A stretch of 64,000 bases of DNA from Guillardia theta CCMP2712 (GCF_000315625.1 NW_005434673.1:353275-417274), one strand, 5' to 3'. Positions 23,333 to 35,229 are shown, counted from the stretch's first letter. Notes: a model not told the origin generated them from the sequence alone. Translations and numbers: made by a program.

Positions 23333-25697
23333 ATGCACATATCTTCCTCGCCTCTTCTCACACGAGCTCACTGTAGGTCCATGCTGCGATACTCAAATCC
23401 GATCGTACCGGCTAGAAGTTCAATCGCAAGGATCTTCAGCAGCCAAGTCAAACCGCAGCGGGTCCTCGGTGACCAATGGTCTTTCCGCACTCCCAATCGC
23501 TCGTTTGGCTCTACCCTTGTGTGCTCCTCCCGGGCAGCTGAGCGGCAGCCTCGGTCAGGCTCCCAGCGACGAAGTGCAGACAAGAAGAAGACACCGGTAG
23601 TCAGCGAGTTCCAGCCGGCCGTGTACGAGGGAATGGACTCCGTCAAGAAATTTCTGTCAGCTGGACGATGTGTGGTAGTCCTGCAGCCAGGTAAGAAAAC
23701 CTTCCTGACTTGATTTTGCGAGTGAATAGCGGGAACAGGAAAGTCTAAGCTCTTCTACGACGGTAATCCTGTTGTGTTCGGTGGTGCGGTCCAAGGTATC
23801 CTCGGCAATCCTGGTTGTCTTTGTTGCTCTTGAGTTGGAACAACCTGATGAAGGCATTTCTCAAAAGATCCTGGGAGCCTCGTGGTGGTGGCGGATCATA
23901 ATGGTTGAACGATTCGTGTTGCTCAAAATCGGATGTTGACTTGAAGCTCCAGGAAAGCTAGTGGGATGGGGCTTGTACAACAGCGATAGCATGTAGCCGC
24001 GAGTTCTGCATGAGATGATCAACATAACTTGGAGTGTTTAACGACGCAGGTACAGAGTCAGAATGTTATGGCTCGAAAGCATGGACGGAAAGAGTGACGT
24101 AAGAAGAGCAAGCTGGTTTTTACTTGCCGGACTGATCCCTCATCCTCTTATAGGATGAGAAGGATTTTACAATGTTCAACATCATCAAGAAGCGATTGAC
24201 AAATGCTGCTGGTTTGCAAAGTTCTATCAATCTTAGTCCTCCGAGACTTACTGTGATCCAACGCAGCTATCCGCTCTGCTCTGAGCCTTCCTGATGAGGA
24301 AACCAACGCCTACAGGCTGATCAATGGTGAGGGCGACCGTCTCAGTGGCGTTGCAATCGACGTTTACTCGAACTGGGTTGTGATTTCCTCTTCCGCTCGG
24401 TTTCCAACTTGTTCTGAAGTAATGGAACTGATATGATTTCAGGTGGGTTGAGATCCACAAGGATGTTATCATGGAGGCCGTCAAGGCTGTTGTTCCAGTC
24501 ACCTCGGAGGTTGTGTGGAGGCAATCCATTGACAGGCTGCGGCAAGATGGGTTCGATATCCCAACAAGGGCGTCACGAAGCAATGCAGACGAGGAGCTGC
24601 AGGAGGAGGACTTAGACAAAGACGAGATTTCCGAACCAGCCGGCAAGCAGGAATCTGCAGAGTCTACGATCATCTCAGAGTATGGTGTCAAGTTTGTTGT
24701 TTCCCCGAAGCTCGGACAGAAGACAGGTCACTACCTTGACCAAAGAGATAACCGATATGTGCTAGGTAATTTGTCAAGTCAATTCGCTATGTACACTTCT
24801 TAAGGCTCTGCAGGAAAACTTTGCAAAGGAAAGTCTGTTCTGGACACGTTCTGTTACAGGTGAGATCAGACCCCTCTGATCCTCGTGCTAGCATGTCTTC
24901 ATCTTCATGATCTAACTTGACTTCTGCTTCGCAGTGGAGGTTTCAGCTTGCACGCTGCCTTGAATGGGGCAACGAGAGTCGATGCAGTGGACTCCTCCGA
25001 TGCGGCCCTGAAGCTCGCGAAGTTGTGGAGATTCAGACACCAGCAACTCGCTGATTCCTGGTGCAGGATGAACGCTGAGCTGAATGGAGTGGCTGAAGTG
25101 GTCAGCCTCCATAAGGCAGACGTGGGAGACTTCCTCACGGTATGCAAGGATAGCACATGTTTTGTTTCAATCTGGTGAGATCTCGGACTGGCAGGAGCAA
25201 GTTGGCAAAGGATGTCAATGGGACGTTGTCATCCTGGATCCTCCAAAGCTAGCTCCATCAAGGTTGCACGAGGCTCTTGCTGCCTGCTCGCTAATGCATC
25301 ATCATCGACAGGAAGGATCTAGAGCGGGCCAAGACCAAGTACAAGAAGCTGAACAAGGCCGCCATGCAGGTTCCATCACACAGGCTCAGCTGAAGTCCAT
25401 GTCGCTGACCTCAGCTTGCAAGACGGTGAAGCCAGGAGGATTGCTCTTGAGCTGCACATGCAGCGCTGCCATGGCACAGAGCGGAGAGCTGATCGATGTG
25501 ATCAAGACTTGCGCGAGCGGTGAGAAGCTTGAGCGGGTTGAGAGAACTTCGGAACTGACGAGCCTCGTTGCCGGGGGGCAGAACTCGGGAGGCAAGTCAC
25601 GCTCCTCAAGGTTCTTGGAGCAGGGGGCGATCACACGATCCTCCCCGCCTTCCCCGAAGGACAGTACCTCTGCGGTTATCTCATAGCTGTGCTGTGA
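23333..25697 (+). CDS. RlmI/YccW-like class I SAM-dependent rRNA cytosine methyltransferase, probably organellar
   Basis: Family members make m5C in 23S rRNA using S-adenosylmethionine. The first ATG (23333) begins an Arg/Ser-rich leader (LRYSNPIVPARSSIARIF) fitting a mitochondrial or other organellar presequence. A PUA-like domain follows (GKSKLFYDGNPVVFGGAV, then VVADHNGKLVGWGLYNSD, then MYRVRMLWLE). Next: DEETNAYRLINGEGDRLSG, the family signature LGQKTGHYLDQRDNR, SAM motif I (VLDTFCYSGGFSLHA), acidic loop DAVDSSD, motif WDVVILDPPKLAPSR, and VKPGGLLLSCTCS with the Cys of the catalytic strand. A 62-nt intron near the end restores the family C-terminus (TILPAFPEGQYLCGYLIAVL, stop 25697). Roughly a dozen introns, most about 40-65 nt with some longer. 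A charged insertion (DEELQEEDLDKDEI) sits before KTGHYLDQRDNR. Confidence 0.88.
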
Positions 25698-26620
25698 CCA
25701 TCCGATCCCGAACCGGGTTCGCACCAGTGATGAAACTTTCACTGGTGCTCGAGTCCAAGCTATGTGATATTCAGACAGTCATGTGTAAAATAGCATGCCA
25801 GCCTTGCCAGTCTGACTAGCAGCGCCGAGTTACTAGTTAACAAACTTGACCGTGGAACCAACTGAGGACCGTACATTGTCGGAACCCGGGCTCACTGACT
25901 CACTGTCTACCGCCGAGTACCGTACGGGTGCCGCGAGCTAGTAGCCTGTGCCTCACTGAGGGCACATTGAAGCGGAACCGACCGGGGCGAGGCCCGGACT
26001 CGGTGCGGCCCGGCAGTGGCCGGGGGGGCGCCGTTGCCAGTTCCTTAGAGACCTTTACGACAGGTCATAGGAAATAGAGGTCTCTAGAACCGGGGTCCTA
26101 GTAAGAGGGTACCAAACTATCAACCTCGGTATGTCCAAGTAAATCTTTCTAGTCCAGGTCCTAGGATTGAATTATTATGAAATGAGGGGGTAGGGTGGAT
26201 CGAACTTGAGGACTTTTCGGGTAGGGGGTACTCATTGATTCCTTTGCACCGGTTTATTGACCCAAGACTTGATAGGATTCATATGGGTAGGGTATAACAG
26301 GTTGGCAAAGTCGTTGTTAACAAAAGTCAAATGGGTGGGTACCATTACCCCACCAGTTCAAGACAGGGTACATCAAGGGATTTGGAGGGGTGCTTGTGTG
26401 GAGTTGGCGGGGATAAGACTGATACGGCAGGTGGGGGTACGTGTCTCTAGGTAGGGTAGGCAATGGGGGGGTGGTAGGAGTTATTGGTCATTGGAAATAT
26501 CAACTTCTAATAGCAAAGTGTGATCGACTACCCCTGTGTTGAGCAATACTACCCCCTAGTTCACGCATCCATGCCCACCCCCCACCCCCCAAACACCTCC
26601 GACCTTTCCCTCCCAGCACC
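25698..26620. repeat. Intergenic region with GC-rich island and G-run tract
   Basis: Two repeat types side by side. A GC-rich CCGG/GGCC island spans about 25905-26040. A G-run stretch (GGGGGTAGGGT, GGTAGGGGGTA and similar) spans about 26165-26480. No gene supported. Confidence 0.6.
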
Positions 26621-27737
26621 ATGCGCTACATCGCTGTTGCCCTTGCGTTCCTCGCCGTCTGCCATGCGGCCATCCCTCATGAAAGTCAGCAGAAGAAGGT
26701 CAGTCGACGTCGTGTCTCTCTTCTCTCAGCCTCCTCAGCATGTTGCTACTATGCGTTTCTATCAGCCACCTCAACGATATTGCCTTGTCACGTTTTGTTC
26801 CATCTCCCCTCCGCTGCTTGCCTATGTTGGACTCCGCTCTTCATCGTACTTCTAGAGAGCTTCTAGACTATTGTCTCTATCTTTTCAGTTTCTAGGTCCA
26901 ATCTGATGAATATCTCTTCAAGGCTGACGAGAAGACGCCGCCCCGCCATAACCACCGTCAAGCTGCCACTCTTTACATGGCCATCATCGAGCCTAAGGTA
27001 GGGTCAAGCTCGGTTGAAGTAGGATATTGATATGTTTTAATGTGCCAGTATCCCAAGAAAGTCACCTTCCCCCTGAGTGACGAAGATGACCTCAAATTCC
27101 ACGCTGCAAGGTTCCTCTCGCGTTTACCGCGCAAGTGACCGTTGTATGTGACCTTTGATGGGCAGGGACGCGTTGATGGAGCATGTCAGAGGCGAAGCCG
27201 ATCAATATGATCTCAATGATCATGCCGTTAAGGCAAAACTTCGGGGGAAGACACTCACAAATCAGGTGCTGCAGCTGGGTTTTGAATTCATGAAAATGTT
27301 TGTTTGTGACGTTGGTCTCAGGATCAAGTTCAGCAGCACATGATCAAGGCGGTCCAGGATGGAATGACCATGCAGGAGGCAAGAATCGGAATGATCATCG
27401 CTCAGTTCGAGGTTTGAGGTTACTCTTCATGTGACAACAACAACTCACCACGGTGTCGGCAGGACCTTCCCAAGGACAAGCAGGAGGCTGCCCTCCAGAA
27501 GGCCAAAGAGCATCGTGACAGGATCCCTGCTGGAACTCGCGAGAAGGTCATGCAGAGAATGGCTGACCGCAACCGTGAGGTGGGTCTCAACTCCTTGTCA
27601 AGGTTGATCCGTTCCATGTTGACCTCCCCTCACAGGAGCGCGAGCAGCTCAACGGCATGGCCACCCCAGATGCAAAGACTGAATGGGTCCAGAAGAGATA
27701 TCAGCCATCCAAGAGGCTGCCTCCAACTCTGCAGTAG
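26621..27737 (+). CDS. Secreted helical protein of unknown function
   Basis: Start ATG 26621 gives a signal peptide (MRYIAVALAFLAVCHAA). Seven exons by my reading. The mature part is charged and probably helical: VQSDEYLFKADEKTPPRHNH, RQAATLYMAIIEPK, YPKKVTFPLSDEDDLKF, DALMEHVRGEADQYDLND, DQVQQHMIKAVQDGMTM, EDLPKDKQEAALQKAKEHRD, then a C-terminus ending RYQPSKRLPPTLQ at the TAG 27735-27737. Introns after the first are about 45-60 nt; the first is about 200 nt. About 240 residues. No family recognised, and no Cys pattern or membrane helix after the leader. Plastid import is not excluded, but no Phe-containing transit leader is evident. Confidence 0.65.
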
Positions 27738-27870
27738 ATACTCAGGGACTCACAAGCAAGTTTTTCCTTTGTGTTGTGATGTATGCGACTGTAATGCAAT
27801 AATACAACACAAATTAAACAAAGTGTACAATTGAACACCGACCCCTCTCAGCCAGGTTAGATGCTGTTCG

Positions 27871-28849
27871 CTAACGAGCATTCCACTCAGAAAACCCGCA
27901 GTCCATCGCTTCACCCGTTTGCGCTTGTCCACAGAAGACACTCCCATCAACATTAACGCCTGGAAGAACCTGAGACAATCTTGTCAGCCTTCACAAAGCA
28001 AAGCACATGAATCTTACCCTCCTCTTGTAATGAGCTTTTGGTGGTCTCCCAACATAGTCCTCTTCGAATGCCATGCCTCCCGTGGGGAGCAACACTCCAT
28101 CCTCTTCGACGTCATCACCCTCTGATGACTCAGCAGTGCTGTTCCCTGTCGAGTTGCTGGCGGTTCCCTGGAAGGTCAATATGTCACTTCTCCGCGTGCA
28201 AGATCCTTCCCTTACATTTTGCGAATCATCGTCCGATATCAACTGCACATTGAGATAAGATGCAATATGCGGTTTGCCTTCCATATCCATGTTGTGTATG
28301 AAGTCAGGGCTGAACCAAGTATCCACATTGACGCCTTCATCTTGCAGTCTGTGAGGCCTCCAAGTCATGTTGACGTTGGCCACTTCTTGCCCAGGTGCGA
28401 ACTCATTTTCTTCCTGCATAGTATATGTCAACTTTTACACGACTTCTCCGAGATGAGCATACCGAGTCAGCCGCCTCGCCCTCAGCCGCCTCTTCCTCAG
28501 CGGCAAGCTGAGGTGTGGATACCCTTGGAAAAGATTTCGCCCCGAAAAGACCATGCACAATCTCATCACCGAGCAGATTTGCCGCACGTGACTGCGGTTT
28601 CGTGTGCTGCAACAAGTACTGCTTCTGCCTCACCAACAGGGACCTTGGATGAAATCTCCCTTCGTTCGTATGCTTGATTGAATTGAGGGGACCTCCCATG
28701 GTGGTTTGCAACAACTTGCTACCGTCACGATTGGTTGCAATAAAAGAAACCAGTGCCAAGCACATCAAGCATAATGTCGCAAATATCAGAGCTCTTGAAG
28801 ATCTTGTTCGGCGTTCGTTGTTTGACAGCAACGCCAAACTTTCCGTCAT
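27871..28849 (-). CDS. Single-pass (signal-anchor) membrane protein of unknown function
   Basis: Start ATG 28849. A basic N-terminus (NNERRTRSSR) precedes one hydrophobic helix (ALIFATLCLMCLALVSFI), suggesting a type II orientation in the secretory system. Three GT-AG introns of about 48 nt join exons giving EENEFAPGQEVANVNMTWR, VNVDTWFSPDFIHNMDMEG, an acidic Ser/Thr-rich segment with N-glycosylation sequons (GTASNSTGNST), YVGRPPKAHYKRR and VLPGVNVDGSVFCG. It stops at 27871. About 290 residues. Not recognised. Its 3' end converges on the secreted-protein gene ending at 27737. Confidence 0.65.
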
Positions 28850-30229
28850 TGCGGAAGATCAATATCGTATTTCCTTGTTCTCGATAATGATCTATGGCCA
28901 AATCAATAATCAAGTCACCCTGAATTGCATCATATTTTTCAAAAATCTAGTGTTGTTGTAGGTGATTCCTCCAACTTCACTGATCCGTTTCCCTTCAAGG
29001 TTGGTATTGTACCCTTGCTCCTTCCTCATTCCTTCCTTGCTCACAAATGCTTTTTTGTCGCCCCTATCCTATCTTTCCTCTTACTTTTCCATTCTCCTGC
29101 ATTTCACTTCCTTCTCCCCCCCCCTTCGCAATGTCTGCTTGCTTTACCTGACAACTAAGCCGCCATGGCACAGTCCTCCCAAGAGTCAATTAAAGTTGAG
29201 CGGGGATGAGGGTTTTATTTCGGACCGAGTCCCGGGCCGCCCCGCCGCCGCCCGGTCCGGCCCGCCGGGCGGCGGGTCGGCCGCGGGCGGCGCCGAGGAG
29301 TCCGGCAGATCGGCCTCAGTGGCCCGGCCGGGCCCCGGGCCGCCGCCCGGACGTCGGTACTAGGCCCCTCGGGTCCCGCCGGATCCGATCTGGCATCATC
29401 ATGAGTCGGATGTTCCGAGTTCGCCCCGGTCCGGCCGGGGCTCCCGGAGTCAGAGGGCCTATACCGGCGGTACTATAGGCTAGCGGCAAGCCGCCGCTCA
29501 GCGGCACTGGGCCGTACGGTATGCCATCACCCTTTCGATTTCATTACTACGTCATCCAACAGCTGCATCAACACTACAGGACAAAATTTCCCACGCGCAT
29601 GTTGCCGATTAGAACATCTGCTTACCAAAGCAACGTAGTAAGTGAACTTGATCCCTTCACATGGAAAGAATGGAAATGTTTACGAGCATTTGCATGTCAG
29701 CAAGTGAATATTGCAGAGCATCAGGAAGGGCTCGTCCTCTTGGTATCGGATGCTGCATCCTTCTGGCAGCACAATCTGGCATTTTCAGAGCAGAATGTCA
29801 GCGCTCTCAAACATCAGTCCTATACTTAGACTTGTAAGACCAAATCAGGATATTACAATTCTTTATTGTCAGTTTTTCGATTTACTATAGAAGTGACATA
29901 AAAATTCTTCGGAAATGGACCCCACCCCCCTAAACTCATCATTTAGTACCCACCCCTGCACATCGAACCCCCATCCCCACCCCCGCTTTGTGTGACCACC
30001 CGCCTCAGAGTGACCAACACTTAGCCAAAATTTTCACAGTCAGAGTCAACACGTTGCATGTTTACGTCACCCTTGGTTCGAGTATTCTCCAAGTGAGTTC
30101 AGATTCATAACATTTATGTAAGATCTAAACTTCAATTCCACAGCCACTCCAGTTCATCAGGTCTATACTTATACTTGACTCGCAGTTTGCGAACATAACT
30201 TGTCCATTTTAGCTGTCCACCTCGATTCG
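28850..30229. repeat. Intergenic region with a GC-rich island
   Basis: The block at about 29215-29515 is extremely GC-rich (CCGCCGCCCGG, GGCCGGGGC and similar) and matches the other islands in composition and word content. At 29930-30000 there is a C-run tract, the complement of the G-run tracts elsewhere. A 100-codon plus frame at about 29521-29829 has no support as a gene. Confidence 0.6.
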
Positions 30230-31805
30230 TCAAACTGCTACTAGCGGCTTCCAATTCAGGTATTCATTGGCATACTTCATGAAGAAAGCATTCGTTTCTC
30301 GGACTGAAGGATTCCCCCGCTCTATACAAACCAGCTCTATACAAACCAGTTGGTCCATTTCCCTCCTTCTCGCTTCATTGTCACCGTCCTGTTCGCTGTC
30401 CCTGATCACCTTCCTTATGAATTGATGAAAATGCTTCATGAAAAACCTCATATCTGTCAATCGTTTATCTTGGCTCTTCTGTCTCAAATCTTTTCCTCTC
30501 ATACGTTTCAGCGGTGGAATTCCTTTTAAATTGTTGCCACAATGCCAAATGCTCCAGGCTGCCTCTGTTACTCCTGCCTCGTCCGATACTCGTATATCTT
30601 CCGGAAGAAGCCTCTGACCTTGGCACTGCTGTACTTCCGGCTGTTGCTGTGAATGAAGTGGCTCCTGACTTACTTCCTCTTGCCGTTGTTGCACTTGCCG
30701 CGGTTGCTCTACCTGCTGCGGCTGCTGCTGCCTTTGTAGGTGCTGGAGCAATTCAAATTGTTGCTGCTGCAAATTCTCTATCATCCGTTTGTGCATGTCC
30801 CACCCTTCCTGTAGCTTTGTGTACACTTCTCGTAGTTGCATTTGCACCGTGAAGTTCTCGTGGCCATGATTTTGTTGCATAGAAACTTCAGGCTGTTGTA
30901 ACAATAGCAGGCGATTTTCCTCATTCTTTTGCGGAGACTGTTTAAAATAGTTGACAATCTGCTTGAATTCCGCCTCCATCTTTTCCATCATGCAGTCTTG
31001 CTTCAGTCTCAGCTGTTAATTGCCTGCCACCATCTGATCAAGCTTCTCTTGCAAAAGTTTTGTTCTTCATCATGACATTGACCACATAGCTTGTCCATCG
31101 CTTGTAAGAGAACCTTCTCGAGTTGAATGGTAACAATTCTCTTCTCTTCAACAGTTCTTTGATCTTCTTCGTAATTGGACCACGATTTCTGGGTTCGTTG
31201 TCTAAACAACTTTTGAATTCGTGATTCAAACAAAATGGTTTGGTTTCATACAACCATGCAATCAGTTGACTTACAGAACTCAAGTAACATGCCTTCGAAT
31301 TGTCCGACAGCATCCTGTCTTTGACAGACTCAATTTTTTCTCTTGTTTCTTGTTCGTCCTCGCCTTCCACTTCCTCCACTTCCTCTTCATCGTCATCGTC
31401 GTCGTCTTCTTCTTCTTCCTCGTCCGAGGCTTCGTCTCCGCCTCCCTCCCTCTCTGCAACTCCGTCTGCGTCGTGATCGTTCTCCTCGTTGCATACCCCT
31501 CTAGTTCTGTTAGTTTCTGAAACGTATTCCACAATTGATTCCACGATTTGTTCTTCAGAGATGGAAGGAACACCTTTTGGGGTTTGCTGCTGCGCTGAAG
31601 TTTTTGGTCCCTTTGTTCCTTTCGGGTTGCGAGTTGAGCAACCACAATCGCTCCACTCTTCACTCCATTCACTAGCACAAAGATGATGAAACATGTTTGA
31701 GCAGGCAGTACATTGATACAGTTGAGCTGCGTCGTCCCTAACCTTGCATCGTGAACCGAACAAGCATTTCTGACGGCTACCTTGCGATCCAGCAGCTGTG
31801 GCCAT
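30230..31805 (-). CDS. Cys/His zinc-finger protein with acidic and Gln-rich regions, possibly mobile-element derived
   Basis: Start ATG 31803-31805 (MATAAGSQGSRQK). An N-terminal metal-binding module follows: KCLFGSRCKV ... LYQCTACSNMFHHLC ... DCGCSTRN, a PHD-like C4HC3-type spacing judged by eye. Next a long Asp/Glu tract, then KACYLSSVSQLIAWLYETKP, which resembles the SAM-like core-binding domain of tyrosine recombinases, and KRWTSY. A 70-nt GT-AG intron bypasses an in-frame stop and joins a Gln-rich coiled region (QQQQFELLQHLQRQQQPQQ) and a C-terminal helical domain (TDMRFFMKHFHQFIRKVIRD) ending at 30230. A 15-nt direct duplication gives the repeated LVCIE in this last exon. I suspect a Crypton-like or other mobile-element relative, but no catalytic RHRY residues were seen, so function is open. 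Confidence 0.5.
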
Positions 31806-32146
31806 GCTGAGCGATTTGCGCGGGTTGCAGGTCTGAAAGGGGGGGTGGGGGGTGGGGGGGGCCGGAGGGCGCAATAAACTACTACGCAGGAAACTCAGGA
31901 TTTGGGGGGTAGGAGCAATTAGAGGTCCAGAGTTAAGTGAAAAAATTTCCCTAATTAAAATCTCCTGTTTTCATCATTATTATTTTCAATATTTTCAATA
32001 AATAAAACATCCCCTTTCAAGACACTCAAAAGTAGGGGTACTCGGATTCCTCTCACATAAAATAGTTTTAACAAAGCTTGTGATTTCAGGAAAATCCTGC
32101 GGGCAGGGATTTGAACTAGGAAAAATCCTGAAAACGCTAGCTAATT
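31806..32146. other. Intergenic, no gene seen
   Basis: Begins with a G-run (about 31838-31862), then AT-rich DNA. It separates two minus-strand genes. Confidence 0.3.
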
Positions 32147-33904
32147 TCAAACATAATTCAGATAAGCGCTCAGATCATGTTCACACTCTCCGTAGCGATT
32201 GAATCCCGATGCGATCGCCTGAGCGAATCTGCGGAACGTTAGATCCGTCGGAGCAGTGACAGGAGAAAGATACTCCAATGCAGTCATGTTCCCAGATTCT
32301 CGGTCTGAGTTGCCATTTAGAAGAAGGAGCTTTTGAGCCTAACCAATAGATCCCAATCACGACAAGGAAATTAGATTCTCTTGCTGCGAGGAGAGCAGCT
32401 GACTGTCATGTGGCAACTGACCTTGCTCGATGCAACTGCCTCTCCCATCCCAGGTAGAATGAGGCTGGGCATCACCGAAGTGAAAAGGCTCCCCGGTCCG
32501 TACAAGATCAGCTGGAAAGTCAGGTATCACCACAACAGCCTGAAACACCATGTTGGTAGAGTACCTCTGCCGTCTCCAGGACTGGAAGGATGTTCAAGTT
32601 TGCAGAAGGTTTGATCCTCTCTCCCGTTGTGCTGAGGCTGTAGAACATCTTACAGATCTTGGATGGCGGAGCTCTGTCAGAGCCCCCAAAGAGATTCTTG
32701 TCCACAGACAAAACCCTTCTGAGCCTCTTCCAACGAAGCGGAGGGGGAGACCCACCCTCTTCCACTGGTGGGTGAGATATCTCATCCTGTCCCAGAATAA
32801 TCTGCCCATCCTCAAGCTCAGCTCCTAATTCAATTCCAGCTGGCCAATGTCCACGGAAATCTCCGTTTGTTAGCTGAGTCAAAAATGTGGTTTGTTCATC
32901 TGAACTTTGTTCAAGATCTAATGTACAAGGAAATACTCTTGTCGTCTCAGGCACCAACAGTGCAAAGGAGAACCATCGAATTGCTTCCTCCAGACCGCCT
33001 AAAACAAACTTTAGGCTGTGAAGGACCAGGTTACCAAAGTTGGAACTCCTAAACTGAAACCAAACATCGCTGGAGTTCGTTGAGTCATAGGCAGTTGCCA
33101 TCTTGATGAAGATTGAAAGGAGAACAAGAATAATCCTCTCATTCTCTGTCATCGACTTCCAGTCATCTGCATGTGCGCTGCAAAATTCTTTCATCTGAAA
33201 CATAGCCTTGCTTTCGTTATAAGGATCAAGCCTTGTTTGCAGCATATTTCTCAGGTGGTAACACGACTTCTCTATGGGAGCAACATGCATCAATCTTGAT
33301 CGTATGTCACCAACTGCTGATCCCCCAAAGACACGTCGAATCTCTCCTGACGACCCCCCGTTGTCAGTGACAGGAACTACGTAGTCTACGCTCTTCGACG
33401 AGTTGGCAAGGGCCGAAGAAAGCTCCCCAAACGCCGAACCACCTTCAAGTTTCATCACTCACCGACCAGAAATTGAACGTTAGGAACCAGAAAATGAAAC
33501 AATCTTGTGTTTCATTCCTCGATCGAGCCTGTCACTGACGGCCTGCACGTTCCTGTCCATGCGATCCGACCGACAAGAGAAATCAATGAATGCAACAATC
33601 AGAACACTCGAATTGAAAATATGGGAGTTGACCTTGTCTTAACAAAATTCCGCAGAGAAGATGTGGATCTCAACTCCTCCATGGCCTTGGTCAAGTTGGT
33701 TTCCGACATCAGCGCATGGCGGATTCTGTTATTCCCCGATCTCGCTTCTCCTGGACTCGCAAAGGCCGCCGGCTCTGCTCCAACTCCAACTCCATCCCAT
33801 CTTGCTACTACTGGTCCATTTCCTCCTCCTGCCCCTGCCCCTGCCCCTGCCCTTCCCCCTGCCTGCAACAGCACCGCGCTCACAAGCAACCACCAAGCGC
33901 CCAT
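32147..33904 (-). CDS. CofD/YvcK-family protein with predicted signal peptide
   Basis: Member of the family containing 2-phospho-L-lactate transferase (CofD) and the bacterial factor YvcK. Diagnostic motifs, once introns are removed: KIVSFSGGSAFGELSSAL (nucleotide-binding GGGSxF-like loop), VVPVTDNGGSSGEIRRVFGG, VGDIRSRLMHVA, then LILYGPGSLFTSVMPSLI and LLLLNGNSDRESGNMTA near the C-terminus. It stops at 32147 (HDLSAYLNYV). The most upstream ATG (33904) gives a hydrophobic leader (MGAWWLLVSAVLLQAGG). A GT-AG intron of about 101 nt joins ELRSTSSLRNF to AVSDRLDRGMKHK in phase. Without that exon an ATG at 33560 is possible. The leader suggests entry into the secretory or plastid route. Substrate unknown; YvcK-like activity is not implied, and many eukaryotic homologues are uncharacterised. 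Confidence 0.8.
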
Positions 33905-34235
33905 GGCGCAGTCTGAACTTGCGGCAAAAATTCCAAAATGAAAAGAAAGAGAAAGAAAGACCTTAAAAAAACTTTTTTTTAAAAAATATCAACGAGTCTG
34001 CCTCAGGAATGTTGCTGTTTACCAATGTTCGTCCGAAGTTCCATATTATTCAAAAGTTCTTCTACAGTAAAAAACCCTTGGTATCAAAGTGTTAACTTTT
34101 ATAAGTGATGCTATAATGCATATTGGGTAATATCTATCTACCCAGATCCAGAGAAGAATAGGAGAACTCATCCGCAATAAGTTCCAAATTTGTATTTTTT
34201 TAGTCGAAGAGTCATCGCGGCATCTCAAAAAGAGA
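33905..34235. other. Intergenic, no gene seen
   Basis: AT-rich with an A/T run near 33960-33990, between the divergently transcribed CofD-like gene and the tiny gene at 34236. Confidence 0.3.
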
Positions 34236-34977
34236 ATGGTGAGTGAATTGTGTATCGATGGTGGGAGAAGGGAGAAGAGCAATTGGCGAAAGAAGAGAAA
34301 GGAAAGCTGAATAAGAAGAAGAGGAAAAAGAGAAACTACCCGGAAGAACATTGTTAATCGCCGTATTGGAGATAGCTGAGGATGATGGGATTGCTATTTT
34401 CCGTGTAAATGCTTGGGAAGGGAGAAATGAGATCAGATCTGCGATGATAACGTTTGAGCAAGGATGATTGTGAAATATGATGGGTTGAATTTGAAAGAGA
34501 AAGCTGTCAAGCATAGCTACTTGAAGAAAAGCATTGGTGATGCGAAGTGAGATGCTGGTGTGATGATGGTGGGGGATGAGTGAAGAACAGTACCAGAATG
34601 CGTGAGCACGGCAACAAGCATAGGATGATGTAGCTTGCACTTTTGAAATAGGGTTCGTTAGCACATCATGGAAATGCGGTGGCCATCATGTTGTTGACTA
34701 CAAGGTTGAATCATTATGGTAGCGAGAGGGAGAAGAGGCTTGGATAGACTTTGAATTTGTACACGCAAGGACTGATAGGTGTACCTACATAGTGCAGTGC
34801 GATGATGTATCTTGATTCGCGCTGAATTTCTCGCAGTTCCAGTCCCTCCACAACAAGCACACTGCCACCTACGCCCTTGCCGCCAAGGCCGACAGCACTC
34901 AGGCTGGAAACGGCGAGCTCGGCACTGATGTTGTTTTCATCAAGCCTTCTGACCTCAAGCCACACAACTTCGAGTAA
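34236..34977 (+). CDS. Tiny hypothetical protein with an intron directly after the start codon
   Basis: Exon 2 (34837-34977) is convincing coding sequence after TTTCTCGCAG: FQSLHNKHTATYALAAKADS, TQAGNGELGTDVVFIKPSD, LKPHNFE, stop. Upstream, AGAGAATG|GTGAGTG (ATG 34236-34238) offers a strong donor exactly after an ATG, giving MFQSLHNK... of about 47 residues in phase, with an intron of 598 nt (34239-34836). The intron is purine-rich and holds no other plausible exon. Function unknown. The layout (minimal first exon, long intron, small well-formed second exon) matches the gene at 16185-17109. Confidence 0.5.
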
Positions 34978-35229
34978 GAAGTACGTCTGAATGAAGTTTT
35001 GGAGGTTATGTTTGTGCCATGAAGTGAGAGTCTACGAATAAACCAAACTCGTAGAGGTGCTTTTGCGATGAAGCAAAATGAGAAGCAAAATGGAAAAGAA
35101 GAAAAGAACCGAGGATAAGTCGTTGCAGGACTTCATCGGTGCAAACAAATGATTTGAACTTGTATTTTGCAAGAAGTGGTTGAATTCCAGCTCTAGATTG
35201 AGAGCCAGATTCGCAGCGGATGTAGCATT

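Noticed and set aside
25370-25389. A possible 20-nt mini-intron in the RlmI-like gene
   Set aside because: A 53-nt intron (25370-25422, ending in CAAG) keeps phase, has the usual length and gives AMQTVKPGG, which matches the family in length without extra residues.
29206-29829. Plus-strand open frames over and after the GC-rich island
   Set aside because: High GC removes stop codons by chance; no motif, splice pattern or paralogue supports them.
31009-31085. Stop codon splitting the zinc-finger gene into two genes
   Set aside because: A 70-nt GT-AG intron bypasses the stop in phase, and both halves are adjacent on the same strand.
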